A stretch of 50,309 nt of DNA, from NCBI GenBank assembly GCA_938045815.1, contig CALIBI010000031.1:1-50309 (forward strand), read 5' to 3'. A model generated the notes under the pieces. The model ran no database searches. It worked only from the letters and a program-made list of their open reading frames with translations, and was not told the origin of the DNA. The position numbers and the translations under genes are program-made. Below, piece after piece: positions 22,864-32,128 of this stretch. Position 1 is the stretch's first letter. The number at the start of each line of letters is the position of its first letter. The stretch comes from an uncultured Sulfolobales archaeon (lineage in GTDB: Archaea > Thermoproteota > Thermoprotei_A > Sulfolobales > NBVN01).

Positions 22864-23574
22864 TTAAGATAGCTGCGTAAGAGCGAGCACCCACTGCAGA
22901 ATTAACGCACAGAATATTGCGAGATCTCCTACGCTGAGAGACTTCCCTTCACGTATTCTTCTCATACTCAGACCTCTTAGTTCTGCAGAGATGCCTCCCC
23001 AAACAGCTCGCTCATAACTCAAGTTAAGTAGTGGTAGTAGAATACTCTTAAGGTTTCTAGGATTTAGTATCATTGAGCTAAATCCTCTTTCTCTCCGAGA
23101 TATGTAGACTTCGCTCAAATCCTTACTCAGTAGTGGGAATAATCTGAAGGCGTACGTTATCGTGAACGCTATCCCTGGTGATATTCTTAAGTCTCTCTCT
23201 AACGACTTTATTAAGTCTCTCATGTTGGTAAGTCCTAACATAAGTAGTGTAGCACCCACGACTAGGAAGAATCTAAGACTAACTAATAGGAAGGATTCAA
23301 TAACGCCTTCCCTAATAACTACTACCTGTGTTGAGATAATTACTTCACCGAAGTTATGGAAATAAAGTCCATTAAGAAACGCACCCCAAACATTCAGGAG
23401 TAGGAGACTCACTAACAATTTTTGAGGTAGTTTCTTCCTACCGAGAGTGAAGCCTACGATTCCGTTAATTAGTGAGGGGAATATTATCGATCTGATAGAG
23501 TTTGATATGAATGCTATCAAGGATATCCCTAAAGCGTACAGAAACAGCGTAGACTCTCTAAACCTGAGTTTCAT
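22864..23574 (-). CDS. ECF transporter transmembrane (T) component, YkoC type
   Basis: This 236-aa membrane protein has about five helices and the two cytoplasmic coupling helices of EcfT proteins. The motif SRRERGFSS (around residue 180) and a later SAELRGL match the Ala-Arg-Gly signatures that grip the ATPases. Its ATG overlaps the last base of the ATPase stop codon (TAATG), so it is translationally coupled to that gene. It links the double ATPase to the YkoE-like S component encoded next. Confidence 0.87.
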   Translation of the reverse strand: MKLRFRESTLFLYALGISLIAFISNSIRSIIFPSLINGIVGFTLGRKKLPQKLLVSLLLLNVWGAFLNGLYFHNFGEVIISTQVVVIREGVIESFLLVSLRFFLVVGATLLMLGLTNMRDLIKSLERDLRISPGIAFTITYAFRLFPLLSKDLSEVYISRRERGFSSMILNPRNLKSILLPLLNLSYERAVWGGISAELRGLSMRRIREGKSLSVGDLAIFCALILQWVLALTQLS

Positions 23575-25004
23575 TAGTAGACACCCGCAATGCTCTCAAG
23601 CATTAGAGCTACTTCGTAAGGCTCTGCTTCCCTAACCCTATTTCCCTCAATCAATAAGGACTTATCTACCGAGTCTAGAAGAACTCTTGGGTCGTGAGTA
23701 GATATTATGAAGGAAATCCCGCTTTCACTCAGTTTCCTCACGTAGCTAAGCATAGTGTTGAGTAGTCTCAGATCCAGACCGGCCGTAGGCTCATCCATCA
23801 AAACAATATCTGGTTTGTAAGCCCACGCGATAGTTAGTGTTAACCACCTACGCTGACCTAAACTAAGCTTATAAGGTGACGAATACTTCCTTTCGTGATA
23901 GAAAGGTACCTCCCTTACTAAGTCCTCGACCCGGAGACCTGTTCTTGATGCAGTTAACCTTAACTCTTTTTCTACAGTGTTTTCAAGAAACATGTAATCA
24001 GGTGTTTGGCTAATGTAGAATACTCTCCTTCCCCCGTTAAGAAGCTTGATTTCCCCTGAGTAGCCTCTATGAAATCCTGCTATAGTTTTTAGTAGGGTGG
24101 TCTTGCCCGAGCCGTTAGGACCTACTAGAGCCACGACCTCACCTCTCCTTACTTCAAACGAAACATTTTTTAGGAGAGGCTTCTCAGGGTCATGCCAGCA
24201 CTCAAGTCCTTTAACGAGTAGCACAGGCTCGCCAACCCTCGCCCTCCTACTAGATTTCCTGGGTATTTCATGAATAGGTTCCACATCAACATTCATACCC
24301 CTGATTTCAAGCAAATTTCTTTGCGTAAGCTCTTTCTTCGCGTACTCAGCTATCTTCCTACCAGAATCAATTAGTATTAACTTATCAGCGATATCTAGGA
24401 AGTACTTAATCTTGTGCTCAACTACCAAAACAACACTACCCCCCTCAACTAACTCGGTAACGAATCTCCTCACCTCCCTTATTCCCCAGGGATCCATAGA
24501 CGCGGTAGGTTCGTCAAGCATTATAACATACGGCTTGTGAGATATTGCTGAAGCAAGAGATAACCTCCTCTTCTCACCACCTGAGAGAGTCTCTACATGG
24601 TCTAACCTCTTACTTAAGAGACCAAACCTTCCTAACAACTCCGTAGCTCTTGCTAAAGCCTCTTCTTCACTAAACCCCAGATTCTCCAGCGTGAATAAAA
24701 CCTCATCTAACGGGGTTGGCATTAAGACCTGCTTTTCCGGGTCTTGAAGAACAAGTCCTACAAGCCTAGATACAGCGAGGCTACTCTTAAGAATATCCTC
24801 ATCATTAATTAATACTGAACCGTTAATCCAGCCACCCAAAAGTGAAGAAAGAACTCCTGAGATAGCAAGCAGTAGTGTTGTTTTGCCAGAACCTGAAGCT
24901 CCACCAATAAGTATTAACTCCCCCTCATTACCTTCAAACCTAATCTCTCTTAACACAGCATCACCAGCACTATAACCAGCAGCCTCTATATTCACTCTCA
25001 ACAT
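23574..25004 (-). CDS. ECF transporter ATPase with two fused ABC domains, YkoD type
   Basis: This 476-aa protein contains two ABC ATPase domains. The first has Walker A GGASGSGKTT, signature LSGGEKRR and Walker B VIMLDEPTASMD. The second has GPNGSGKTT, the variant signature LSLGQRRW, and IVLMDEPTAGLD. Fusion of the two A subunits is typical of YkoD and contrasts with separate EcfA1/EcfA2. It is first in a minus-strand operon with the T and S components. The upstream DNA has a TATA-like element and a partial palindrome (25022-25037). It powers uptake of thiamine or its pyrimidine precursor. Confidence 0.9.
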   Translation of the reverse strand: MLRVNIEAAGYSAGDAVLREIRFEGNEGELILIGGASGSGKTTLLLAISGVLSSLLGGWINGSVLINDEDILKSSLAVSRLVGLVLQDPEKQVLMPTPLDEVLFTLENLGFSEEEALARATELLGRFGLLSKRLDHVETLSGGEKRRLSLASAISHKPYVIMLDEPTASMDPWGIREVRRFVTELVEGGSVVLVVEHKIKYFLDIADKLILIDSGRKIAEYAKKELTQRNLLEIRGMNVDVEPIHEIPRKSSRRARVGEPVLLVKGLECWHDPEKPLLKNVSFEVRRGEVVALVGPNGSGKTTLLKTIAGFHRGYSGEIKLLNGGRRVFYISQTPDYMFLENTVEKELRLTASRTGLRVEDLVREVPFYHERKYSSPYKLSLGQRRWLTLTIAWAYKPDIVLMDEPTAGLDLRLLNTMLSYVRKLSESGISFIISTHDPRVLLDSVDKSLLIEGNRVREAEPYEVALMLESIAGVY

Positions 25005-25021
25005 GTCCGCATTACCATATA

Positions 25022-25037
25022 ACTATATTATAATAGT
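25022..25037. promoter_or_regulatory. Partial palindrome in front of the ECF transporter operon
   Basis: ACTATATTATAATAGT has 5-bp inverted arms (ACTAT and ATAGT). It lies about 18-33 nt upstream of the ATPase start, just inside a TATA-like stretch. The inner 10-mer recurs at 22800. This is a candidate binding site for the neighbouring ThiR. Confidence 0.3.
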
Positions 25038-25108
25038 ATTAATAAAAATATTATGAGGAAGCCCACAATTTATTAAAGCAAAATCGTTAAATGTGTTGGT
25101 GAGGGAAA

Positions 25109-25369
25109 GTGAAGGTAAGATTCTTCGGTATTTTGAAAGACTTCAGCAAGATTGAGTCTGTTGAGGTTGGGCTGGAGGAACCCATAAGAGTTAAGGAACT
25201 ACTGAATTTTCTAGCAGACAAGCTTAACTGGTTTAACGACTTCCTTACGAGAACTGAGGAAGCCGACATACCGATCATAGTGTTAGTCAACGATAGTATA
25301 GTTAGTGAGGATTATATCCTTAAAGAAGAAGATGTAGTTACTTTATTACCCCCGGCAGCTGGTGGTTAG
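25109..25369 (+). CDS. moaD: MoaD, molybdopterin synthase small subunit (sulfur carrier)
   Basis: This 86-aa protein is the canonical sulfur carrier of molybdopterin synthase. It starts KVRFFGILKDFS and ends LLPPAAGG, the Gly-Gly tail that receives thiocarboxylate sulfur. GTG 25109 follows a GGTGAGG Shine-Dalgarno site, and a TATA-like TTTATTAAAG lies about 35 nt upstream. MoaE starts 5 nt after its stop. This is the general MoaD of the cell, in contrast to the shorter MoaD-like protein attached to the AOR operon. Confidence 0.95.
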   Translation: MKVRFFGILKDFSKIESVEVGLEEPIRVKELLNFLADKLNWFNDFLTRTEEADIPIIVLVNDSIVSEDYILKEEDVVTLLPPAAGG

Positions 25370-25373
25370 TGAG

Positions 25374-25829
25374 ATGGTTGTTGAGGCTTTAATAACGAAG
25401 AACAAGCTAGATGTTAACGAATACCTGGAAAGACTGTCTAAGGATTCTTCTAGGGAGGGGTGTGGAGCGTTAGTCATGTTTATGGGTTTCGTTAAGGGGC
25501 TCGTGAATGATGAGTCCGTTAGTAAGCTTATTTACGAAGCTTACGAGAATTTCGCTCTCAGTAAGATGCGAGAGATCGGTAATGATGCCCTCAAGAATTT
25601 CAGGGTCAGAGACGTGGTTGTGATTCATAGGGTAGGTGATTTAAGACCAGGTGATCCAACCATATACATACTCGTAACCGCTAGAGAAAGGAGCGAGGCC
25701 TTCAGAGCTGCTGAGTACGTGTTAGAGAGAGTTAAACATGAGGTTCCCATCTCGAAACTCGAGATTAGAGAGGACGGAGAATTCTGGGTCTTAGGTGACG
25801 GGAGGCGAATACGAAGACCAAAACCTTAA
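25374..25829 (+). CDS. moaE: MoaE, molybdopterin synthase catalytic subunit
   Basis: This 151-aa large subunit of molybdopterin synthase transfers two sulfurs from MoaD to precursor Z (cyclic pyranopterin). Seen are GALVMFMGFVKG, YEAYENFA, HRVGDLRPGDPTI and KHEVPISKLEI, where the last carries the active-site lysine region. The frame is open from 25362, but ATG 25374 lies just after the moaD stop with GGTGG upstream and is the likely start. The gene ends one base before the convergent moaC stop. Confidence 0.95.
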   Translation: MVVEALITKNKLDVNEYLERLSKDSSREGCGALVMFMGFVKGLVNDESVSKLIYEAYENFALSKMREIGNDALKNFRVRDVVVIHRVGDLRPGDPTIYILVTARERSEAFRAAEYVLERVKHEVPISKLEIREDGEFWVLGDGRRIRRPKP

Positions 25830-26261
25830 TTAGATTTCTTCTTTAGTTTTCCTCAATACTCTTATGCTACTTATCTGAGTCTCAGGATACTGCCCTCTCT
25901 CATCCTTCTCATACTTCTTGACCATGTCCCAAATATTTAGTAGTGCTAGCGCAACCCCTGTAAGAGCCTCCATTTCAACCCCAGTCTTCGCAGTGGTTCT
26001 CACAGTGACGGTGACTTTGACACGGTCGTCAAGTATCTCGTACGATGTCGATACGTGTGTTATCGGTATGTTGTGAGTTAGTGGAAGTAATTCAGGTGTT
26101 TTCTTGACAGCCTGTACCGCAACTACGGAGGAAATTGTTAAAACGTCTCCTTTCTCTACTAATTTCTCTTTTATCAACTCTACGGTTTCTTTCTTAAGTT
26201 TTATGTAGCCCTCAGCCACTGCTTCCCTGAAAACCTCCGGTTTAGATGATATATCAATCAT
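25830..26261 (-). CDS. moaC: MoaC, cyclic pyranopterin monophosphate synthase
   Basis: MoaC converts the MoaA product (3',8-cyclo-dihydro-GTP) to cyclic pyranopterin. Motifs are [30 protein letters not shown] and the final [10 protein letters not shown]. The longest frame begins at GTG 26285. ATG 26261 ([14 protein letters not shown]) with GGGAG six nt upstream matches the family start and gives about 143 aa. It is last in a minus-strand operon with moaA and the MoeA-related gene. Confidence 0.94.
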   Translation of the reverse strand: MIDISSKPEVFREAVAEGYIKLKKETVELIKEKLVEKGDVLTISSVVAVQAVKKTPELLPLTHNIPITHVSTSYEILDDRVKVTVTVRTTAKTGVEMEALTGVALALLNIWDMVKKYEKDERGQYPETQISSIRVLRKTKEEI

Positions 26262-26284
26262 TTGTGCTCCCAATTTAATCACCA

Positions 26285-27196
26285 CTACTTAAAATATGGT
26301 TCTCTTAATAAAGTAGCTTTCTTAAGCGCTTCCTCTAGTGCGTGGGAATCCCTGCTCTTTATCGCTTCTTTAACATCAACGAAGACGTCGTCTCTAAAGA
26401 TACACATTTTGATCTTACCACTCGGTGTGAGTCTCAAGCGGGTGCACCCACTACAGAGGTATGGGTTGCCGTACCCCCTAATAAGTGTTACCTCCACACC
26501 ACTATCTAACACGTAGGTAGGTCTATTCTGAAAATCCCTAAAGTATTTCCTTACTGCTCTCTGCTCTACTAGGTTCTCTACATCACTAAGACTCACGTAC
26601 TCATTCCTATAAACTTGCTGAGGAGTACCTAAAGGAATTAACTCAATTAAATTCACGGAGACGTTATTGCTTGCCGCGAAATCAAGCAATCTAGTGATCT
26701 CGTTAATGTTTGATTTCATGACTACGAAATTTATTTTCACACTCAGCCCGGTGTCAAGAGCTTCTTTAAGACCCTCCATCACCGGCTTTAGAGGTGCTTT
26801 AGTAATGTGTGTGAAGACCTCGTCTCTGAAGGAGTGAAGACTTACGTTAAGTCTATCTAGTCCTGCTTCCGACAGAGCTCTAGCTTTATTCTTAAGTAAT
26901 GACCCATTAGTAGATAACGATACCTCACTAGAGTAAGGCTTCAACTCCCTAACAATATCTGCTATATCGTCTCTTACTAGCGGTTCTCCTCCTGTTAGCT
27001 TATACTTGCTTATACCAAGTGTTTTCGATACTCTCGCTAAGAACCCGTAATCTCCCGGACTCAATGCCTCGTCTTCAAACCTGAAAATCCCTTCCCTGTG
27101 ACAGAATATGCAGGCTTGGTTACATCTCTGGGTAACACTTACTCTGAACCTGTCCACGATCCTTCCAAAATTATCTTTAAGTCTTAATGAAGACAT
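26285..27196 (-). CDS. moaA: MoaA, GTP 3',8-cyclase (radical SAM)
   Basis: This is the first enzyme of molybdopterin synthesis. The radical SAM cluster is bound by CNQACIFC (Cys28, Cys32, Cys35 in the frame from 27205), followed by GGEP (72-75). The second [4Fe-4S] site near the C-terminus is Cys250, Cys253 and Cys267 (CSGC and KMCIF). The protein ends in REPYFK rather than the Gly-Gly tail of bacterial MoaA. TTG 27205 is possible, but ATG 27196 overlaps the upstream stop as TGATG and is preferred. Confidence 0.95.
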   Translation of the reverse strand: MSSLRLKDNFGRIVDRFRVSVTQRCNQACIFCHREGIFRFEDEALSPGDYGFLARVSKTLGISKYKLTGGEPLVRDDIADIVRELKPYSSEVSLSTNGSLLKNKARALSEAGLDRLNVSLHSFRDEVFTHITKAPLKPVMEGLKEALDTGLSVKINFVVMKSNINEITRLLDFAASNNVSVNLIELIPLGTPQQVYRNEYVSLSDVENLVEQRAVRKYFRDFQNRPTYVLDSGVEVTLIRGYGNPYLCSGCTRLRLTPSGKIKMCIFRDDVFVDVKEAIKSRDSHALEEALKKATLLREPYFK

Positions 27197-28212
27197 CAAT
27201 ACCAACCCCTACCTTTGAGGAATTCATCAGTTAAACCACCATCACCTAAGCTAATTAGGTATTCCTTACTTATTTTTTCTTTTGCTATTACCCAAGGTAA
27301 TAGAATATCTAAAATGTTCCACTTATTGTAATATATTATAGCTGATGAAACACCTATTACTGGCTTTCCTTGAGCATACGCAACCATACTCATCGTGTTG
27401 GGTTTAATAGGTATTCCGTACATGATTACTTCATCAGCCATCTCAGCAATAGATTTCGGTGTTAAGTCGGTTGGATCTACACTCATCCCGCCAGTCACTA
27501 TGACCGCATCACATTCTCTCAAGAGTTCTGTTATGGCGTTCTTAATTAGTGTTAGGTCGTCAGGAACCTTAACAATTTTTGTTACGACTCCACCATACTC
27601 GAGAACCTTGCTCTTAACTACTGGTGAAGCCTTATCTTCAATCAATCCTTCAAAGACTTCCGTACCCGTAACCACGACACCTACTTTTAACTCGTGGAAA
27701 GGACATACATCAATAAATGATCCACAATTCTTTAATTCATTAAGTAGGTAGTCTAAGTAATCCTTAGGTACAGCGAGAGGTATTAAATCAACAATACCTA
27801 CGATACTGCCTTCCTTAACGACCGTTCCGTTACGTCTCGTAACAACCACGAAGACTCCTGTAGAGTTTACTTTCTTTAAGCACTGACTATTAATCTTTAA
27901 GAGACCCCGAACCCTAGACTTAAGGACAGCTTTGCCTTCATCACCTAAGAAAACATCAACGTTATTACCTGCTAAGTGCTTACCAAGCTCCATTACTGCC
28001 TCCTCCTCATGTAAGTCATTGGTTGGACCTCCTAACTCATCGTAAACGTACACGTAATTATGGCCTGCCCTCCTAAGCATCTCAATATCTGAGTATGTTA
28101 AGACGTGTCCACGCCTCAAGAAAGCTCCCTTAAAAGACTCAGTCACTAAAGTAACATCGTAAGCAAGAATCTTACCAACAGCTTCCTCGACCTTAAGCAC
28201 CCTCAACAACAT
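27196..28212 (-). CDS. MoeA-related molybdopterin-binding protein (short variant)
   Basis: A protein of about 338 aa with a C-terminal MoCF/MogA-like domain: VGVVVTGTEVFEG, then VTGGMSVDPTDLTP, the loop that binds molybdopterin. The N-terminal part (KVEEAVGKILAYDVT, then RRGHVLTYSDIEMLRRAG) resembles the short molybdopterin-binding proteins found beside xanthine-dehydrogenase-like genes in clostridia. The DGYA segment of true MoeA is absent. It may insert Mo or W, or hand over the pterin. The longest frame starts at GTG 28305; ATG 28212 has GAGAGGGTGAG directly in front and is preferred. It leads the moaA-moaC operon. Confidence 0.85.
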   Translation of the reverse strand: MLLRVLKVEEAVGKILAYDVTLVTESFKGAFLRRGHVLTYSDIEMLRRAGHNYVYVYDELGGPTNDLHEEEAVMELGKHLAGNNVDVFLGDEGKAVLKSRVRGLLKINSQCLKKVNSTGVFVVVTRRNGTVVKEGSIVGIVDLIPLAVPKDYLDYLLNELKNCGSFIDVCPFHELKVGVVVTGTEVFEGLIEDKASPVVKSKVLEYGGVVTKIVKVPDDLTLIKNAITELLRECDAVIVTGGMSVDPTDLTPKSIAEMADEVIMYGIPIKPNTMSMVAYAQGKPVIGVSSAIIYYNKWNILDILLPWVIAKEKISKEYLISLGDGGLTDEFLKGRGWY

Positions 28213-28349
28213 TAAACTCACCCTCTCATTACGTAATATACTCAATTTACTTAGTTGATCATCAGTAATAAATCTGACGTAAATATGTTCATTTACATAG
28301 TTCACGTAAAAATTTAATTTTCCTAGCCAGCTTTACTAAGGGGGATATA

Positions 28350-28934
28350 TTGAGTAAGTCTTTCAGGAAATCTCTTACTAGTTATCTCCGCTACAGCGGC
28401 TTACTATCCTTCGCTACCGCTTACGTTTTTATAATCATATCTATCTTAATTAATCCATGGTTTAATTTATTCAAGAACGCGTTAAGTGATTTAGGTAGGG
28501 TGGGTCTAGAGAACAGTTACGTCTTTAACACAGGTTTAATACTTGCTGGTCTCATATCCCTAACCTACGTACCTAGCCTACTCAACTTCTTTAAGTCTCG
28601 AATAGGTTGCATGAGTGTCGGTGTCTTCTTAGTCGCTATACTCCACCTAATCTTAATAGGAGTTTTCCCTGAAGGTACTAGACCTCACGGATTCGTGTCA
28701 TATGAGTTTTTCGTTTTAATGACTATAAGCTTATTCTTAGTAGGGGTTTCACTAATCGTTGAGAGGTTGAGTAGGTATGGGCTTATCTTAATAATGCTAT
28801 TCCTCCTCAGCTTAATCGGTTCATTATCTATTACTTGGCCGTCTATAGCTCTCCTCGAACTATATAACATAGTGTTATACAACGTAGGAGTAGCTATCCT
28901 AACATACCTTCAGTTTAAAAAATCTACTACGTAA
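28350..28934 (+). CDS. DUF998-family membrane protein
   Basis: This 194-aa protein has about six hydrophobic helices. NALSDLGRVG near residue 48 and GVFPEGTRPHGFVS near residue 108 are the conserved loops of DUF998 proteins, whose function is unknown. The start is TTG 28350 behind a GGGGG stretch. It is transcribed away from the cofactor operon and meets the phosphoesterase gene head-on with one base between the stops. No function can be assigned. Confidence 0.8.
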   Translation: MSKSFRKSLTSYLRYSGLLSFATAYVFIIISILINPWFNLFKNALSDLGRVGLENSYVFNTGLILAGLISLTYVPSLLNFFKSRIGCMSVGVFLVAILHLILIGVFPEGTRPHGFVSYEFFVLMTISLFLVGVSLIVERLSRYGLILIMLFLLSLIGSLSITWPSIALLELYNIVLYNVGVAILTYLQFKKSTT

Positions 28935-28935
28935 C

Positions 28936-30981
28936 TCACTTCCTTCCAGCAATCTTGATAACTAAGAAAACAACTACTGAAGCAACAGCTCCAAAGATTG
29001 CTAACATTATGAGTGTTGTATCTGCCGATATAGGGTGCTCAGTAGTGGTGGGTGTGGTAGCTGGCGTAGTTGTTAGTGTAGTTGTCGCCGTGGTTTCTGT
29101 TGGTAGCGTTGTCGTCGCGGTTTCTGTTGGTGTCGGTGTGGGTGTTGGTGTTGTTGTGGTTGTCGGGCTTGTTGGTGTTGATTCGACGTAATCTAAGATT
29201 AATTCAGGTGTTTCACTAACGTGTCCAGCTAAATCAATAGCTACTGCCTTCATGATTACCTGATTAGTCACTAGTTGAGGTATTTGAGCTATGTAAGTTC
29301 CTTGAGACTCCTGCGCACTTACCTCTCTCCACCCAGGATCTCCTGGTTTCCTATACAACAACTTAACTGTGTCGAGACCCCAGCCAAGATCTGAAGCAGA
29401 GATATACACAGTCACCACACTTTTTCCTGAGATAGGCTTTGTTGGACTGTAGTATGCTATTCGTACTGAGGGAGGGGTTTCGTCAGGATATGTTGAGAAG
29501 ACTAAGTAGAGTTTCATGTCTGGTTCTAGAGGGACACTACTCTTGACGAGCCATAAATCACCGTATGTAGAGTACTCGTAACTCACGTTGGTGGTATTAT
29601 ATCTGGCGTAAAGTCTATACGACTGAATATCAATAGTTCTATTCAGGAAGAAGTAGAGAGTGAAATTATTTGTGATGAAGGGTAATATATATCTAGTCGA
29701 TATTATGTTAGCATAGAGAGTCAAGTTCTTGTCAGTGACTACCCTAATATTAAGTCCGTCAGTAGGGTATGATGCATCCTCGGAATACGTTGACGCGCCG
29801 TAGTTAATTACCTTTAAAGTACCGTTAACGTAAACCTGATAAAGTCTGTAGCCTCTGTATTGTCCTGTTCCCCCGTTAGCTGTGGTGACAGTCAAGAACC
29901 ATGTTCTACGAACGTATAAGAGTGTTGAGTCAGCGTGTATGTGGCCTGAAAGAACTCCCACGACGTTGGGGTAGCTATCTATTATTCTGAGAAACGCTAA
30001 CGTTATATCGAGGTTATTCCTCCAGCTAACGTACATATATCTTAACAAAGGCTGATAATTTGAAGAATCACCTGACAGCGTACCGAAGCCCCTGAATACT
30101 GGATAATGCGTTAATATGAGTATCTTCTTCCCCGACTTACTATAAGAACTTAGCGTGCTGTTAAGCCAATTTATTTGTTCCATGTCTAAAATAGCCCCGT
30201 AACCTGAGTCAAGCCCTATAAGGACGAAGTTACCTAAATCTCTGACCCAGTAGCGAGGACCTACGAACGTTCCGTAGAACTTATAGAAATCACTCAAGCT
30301 ACTTACCTGAGACCAGTCATGATTACCTGGAATACAGAAAGTAGGTCGTAAGAATTTGTTAGTTAGTCTCATGAAGTCTTTATAGGAGTATACATCACTA
30401 CCTACGTCAGCTATGTCTCCGGTAATCACTATGACGTCTGGTTCAAGAAAGTTAGCAATCGCTATGTATCTCTCATACCTATCAGATGCTTGCCAATTAT
30501 CCATCGAGATACCTATATGAATATCACTCAGATGCATTATCTTGAGGGAAGTAGGGTATTCATCAACAACCCACAGACTCCTAGGACTAATCACGTGGTG
30601 CTTCACACCATCAATTACGGTTTCCACTAATATGGTGTAGAGCCCTGACTCAATTTCTGGTGGAAGACCCGCACCAACTAACGCGGTACCTGATGAGGGC
30701 GTGATAACAGTCAAGTTACTTATCTCGTATTCCCTACCTACACTATATAACTTGATAGTCAATGCTTGAATGCTCTGACCTGAATACTCTAATGAAATAT
30801 TCAGCGGCGAATTTCTTGTAAGCATTACTGGGAAACAATATGTGGGGTCTTTTATCCTAACGATGTTGGGTGGTGCTCCTGTGTCGAAGTATGCTAAACC
30901 TAAGTTCTCCGGGGGTAGAACCAATATAGCGAGAGTACTTAAAATTAAGAACCCTATCAACAACATGGTAAGCTTCTTCAA
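28936..30981 (-). CDS. Cell-surface calcineurin-like metallophosphoesterase with Thr/Pro stalk
   Basis: This 681-aa exported protein has an N-terminal signal helix (about 5-23), a beta-rich domain (35-140), a metallophosphoesterase domain and a beta-sandwich region (about 500-600). A low-complexity Thr/Pro stalk (about 610-655) and a C-terminal membrane helix with a basic end follow. Metal ligands are Asp153 and His155 (LSDIHIG), Asp189 (TGDIAD), Asn220-His221 (GNHD), LTHYPVF near 292 and SGHIH near 346. It should hydrolyse phosphomonoesters or diesters outside the cell. The stalk-plus-helix anchor is the same design as the GH57 enzyme at 7049. The substrate is unknown. Confidence 0.85.
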   Translation of the reverse strand: MKKLTMLLIGFLILSTLAILVLPPENLGLAYFDTGAPPNIVRIKDPTYCFPVMLTRNSPLNISLEYSGQSIQALTIKLYSVGREYEISNLTVITPSSGTALVGAGLPPEIESGLYTILVETVIDGVKHHVISPRSLWVVDEYPTSLKIMHLSDIHIGISMDNWQASDRYERYIAIANFLEPDVIVITGDIADVGSDVYSYKDFMRLTNKFLRPTFCIPGNHDWSQVSSLSDFYKFYGTFVGPRYWVRDLGNFVLIGLDSGYGAILDMEQINWLNSTLSSYSKSGKKILILTHYPVFRGFGTLSGDSSNYQPLLRYMYVSWRNNLDITLAFLRIIDSYPNVVGVLSGHIHADSTLLYVRRTWFLTVTTANGGTGQYRGYRLYQVYVNGTLKVINYGASTYSEDASYPTDGLNIRVVTDKNLTLYANIISTRYILPFITNNFTLYFFLNRTIDIQSYRLYARYNTTNVSYEYSTYGDLWLVKSSVPLEPDMKLYLVFSTYPDETPPSVRIAYYSPTKPISGKSVVTVYISASDLGWGLDTVKLLYRKPGDPGWREVSAQESQGTYIAQIPQLVTNQVIMKAVAIDLAGHVSETPELILDYVESTPTSPTTTTTPTPTPTPTETATTTLPTETTATTTLTTTPATTPTTTEHPISADTTLIMLAIFGAVASVVVFLVIKIAGRK

Positions 30982-31027
30982 CTAGGATCCCTCACTTATA
31001 GATATGATGAGAGAACTAAATAAGTAT

Positions 31028-32128
31028 TCATGCTACCTCAAGCACTTCCCCCTCACTCTCTCTAGGGAACACTAAAACATCATCGATTTTAACATATACA
31101 ACAAACCTATCACCAGGCTTAACCTCCTTCTTCGGGTCCACGAAGACTTTCAAGTTTTGATTAGCTACACTCATCCTCAGTTGGGTGAAAGATCCTAGAA
31201 ACATAGAAAACTCAACAACACCCTCAATCACGTTGTGTGGTTCTTGAGGAGGCTCTACCAGGAAATCCTCCGGCTTAATAACTAATATGGCTCTACTCCC
31301 TTCTTTAAGAGGTGAATCACCCGTTAGTTTTCCTAAAACCCTAATCTCACTGCCGATATCCACTAGTACGTTGTCCGCGTCTTTTCTGACTACAGTACCC
31401 TGAAGTAGGGTTGACTTACCTATGAAGGTGGCGACGAAGGTGTTCTTAGGTCTGAAGTAGATGTCTTGAGGAGTGCCTACCTGGAGTATCTTGCCTTGAT
31501 TCATAATAGCAACCCTATCTGATATGCTCATAGCTTCTTCTTGATCGTGCGTGACGTAGATTGTCGTTATACTTAACGTTCTCTGTATTTTCCTTATCTC
31601 CTCCCTCATTCTCACCCTGAGTTTTGCGTCAAGATTGCTGAGAGGCTCGTCTAGTAGGAGGACTCTAGGCTCGACAACGAGAGCTCTGGCTAAGGCTACT
31701 CTTTGTTGCTGTCCGCCAGATAATTGTAGCGGGTATCTACTCTCTAACCCTCTTAAACCCACTAAATCAAGTACTTCTAAGACCTTCTTTCTAATCTCTT
31801 CCTTAGGTAGCTTCTTTATTTTGAGTCCGTAAGCTATGTTATCGAAAACACTCATATGTGGCCATAAAGCGTAGTTCTGGAATACCATCGCAGTACCTCT
31901 CTCGTATGGTTTGGTGTATGTGACGTCCTCCTCGTCAAAGAAGACTTGTCCTGAGTCAGGATACTCAAAACCCGCAATAATTCTCAAAGTTGTTGTCTTA
32001 CCGCATCCTGACGGACCAAGTAACGTGAAGAGCTCGCCCTTACTAATACTTAATTCTACGTCTCGAGCAGCGAACACGTTGCCAAACTTCTTCGATACTT
32101 TACTTAAGCTCACTCTAGTCACGTTCAC
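31028..32128 (-). CDS. ABC transporter ATPase (MalK/FbpC/PotA type)
   Basis: This 366-aa ATPase has Walker A GPSGCGKTT (near 38-46), signature LSGGQQQR, Walker B VLLLDEPLSNLD and switch His (THDQEEA). After about residue 240 a TOBE-type beta domain follows, as in MalK, FbpC and PotA. Its GTG overlaps the stop of the permease gene by 4 nt (GTGA), so the pair is one operon. The partner permease is of the iron/thiamine/polyamine style. MalK-like ATPases can serve several transporters, so it might also energise the maltodextrin permeases at 11.9-13.6 kb, which lack an ATPase gene. Confidence 0.9.
   Translation of the reverse strand: MNVTRVSLSKVSKKFGNVFAARDVELSISKGELFTLLGPSGCGKTTTLRIIAGFEYPDSGQVFFDEEDVTYTKPYERGTAMVFQNYALWPHMSVFDNIAYGLKIKKLPKEEIRKKVLEVLDLVGLRGLESRYPLQLSGGQQQRVALARALVVEPRVLLLDEPLSNLDAKLRVRMREEIRKIQRTLSITTIYVTHDQEEAMSISDRVAIMNQGKILQVGTPQDIYFRPKNTFVATFIGKSTLLQGTVVRKDADNVLVDIGSEIRVLGKLTGDSPLKEGSRAILVIKPEDFLVEPPQEPHNVIEGVVEFSMFLGSFTQLRMSVANQNLKVFVDPKKEVKPGDRFVVYVKIDDVLVFPRESEGEVLEVA

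Noticed and set aside
22265-25004. ECF transporter for cobalt, nickel or biotin
   Set aside because: The S component resembles YkoE, the ATPases are fused as in YkoD, and the facing gene encodes a thiamine regulator.
29040-29191. Plus-strand Val/Gly-rich frame opposite the phosphoesterase stalk
   Set aside because: It is the mirror of the Thr/Pro codon repeats in the real minus-strand gene; low complexity, no start signals.
30985-31027. ATGATGA between the phosphoesterase and ATPase genes as a C/D sRNA C box
   Set aside because: No D, C' or D' box follows at the right spacing on either strand.
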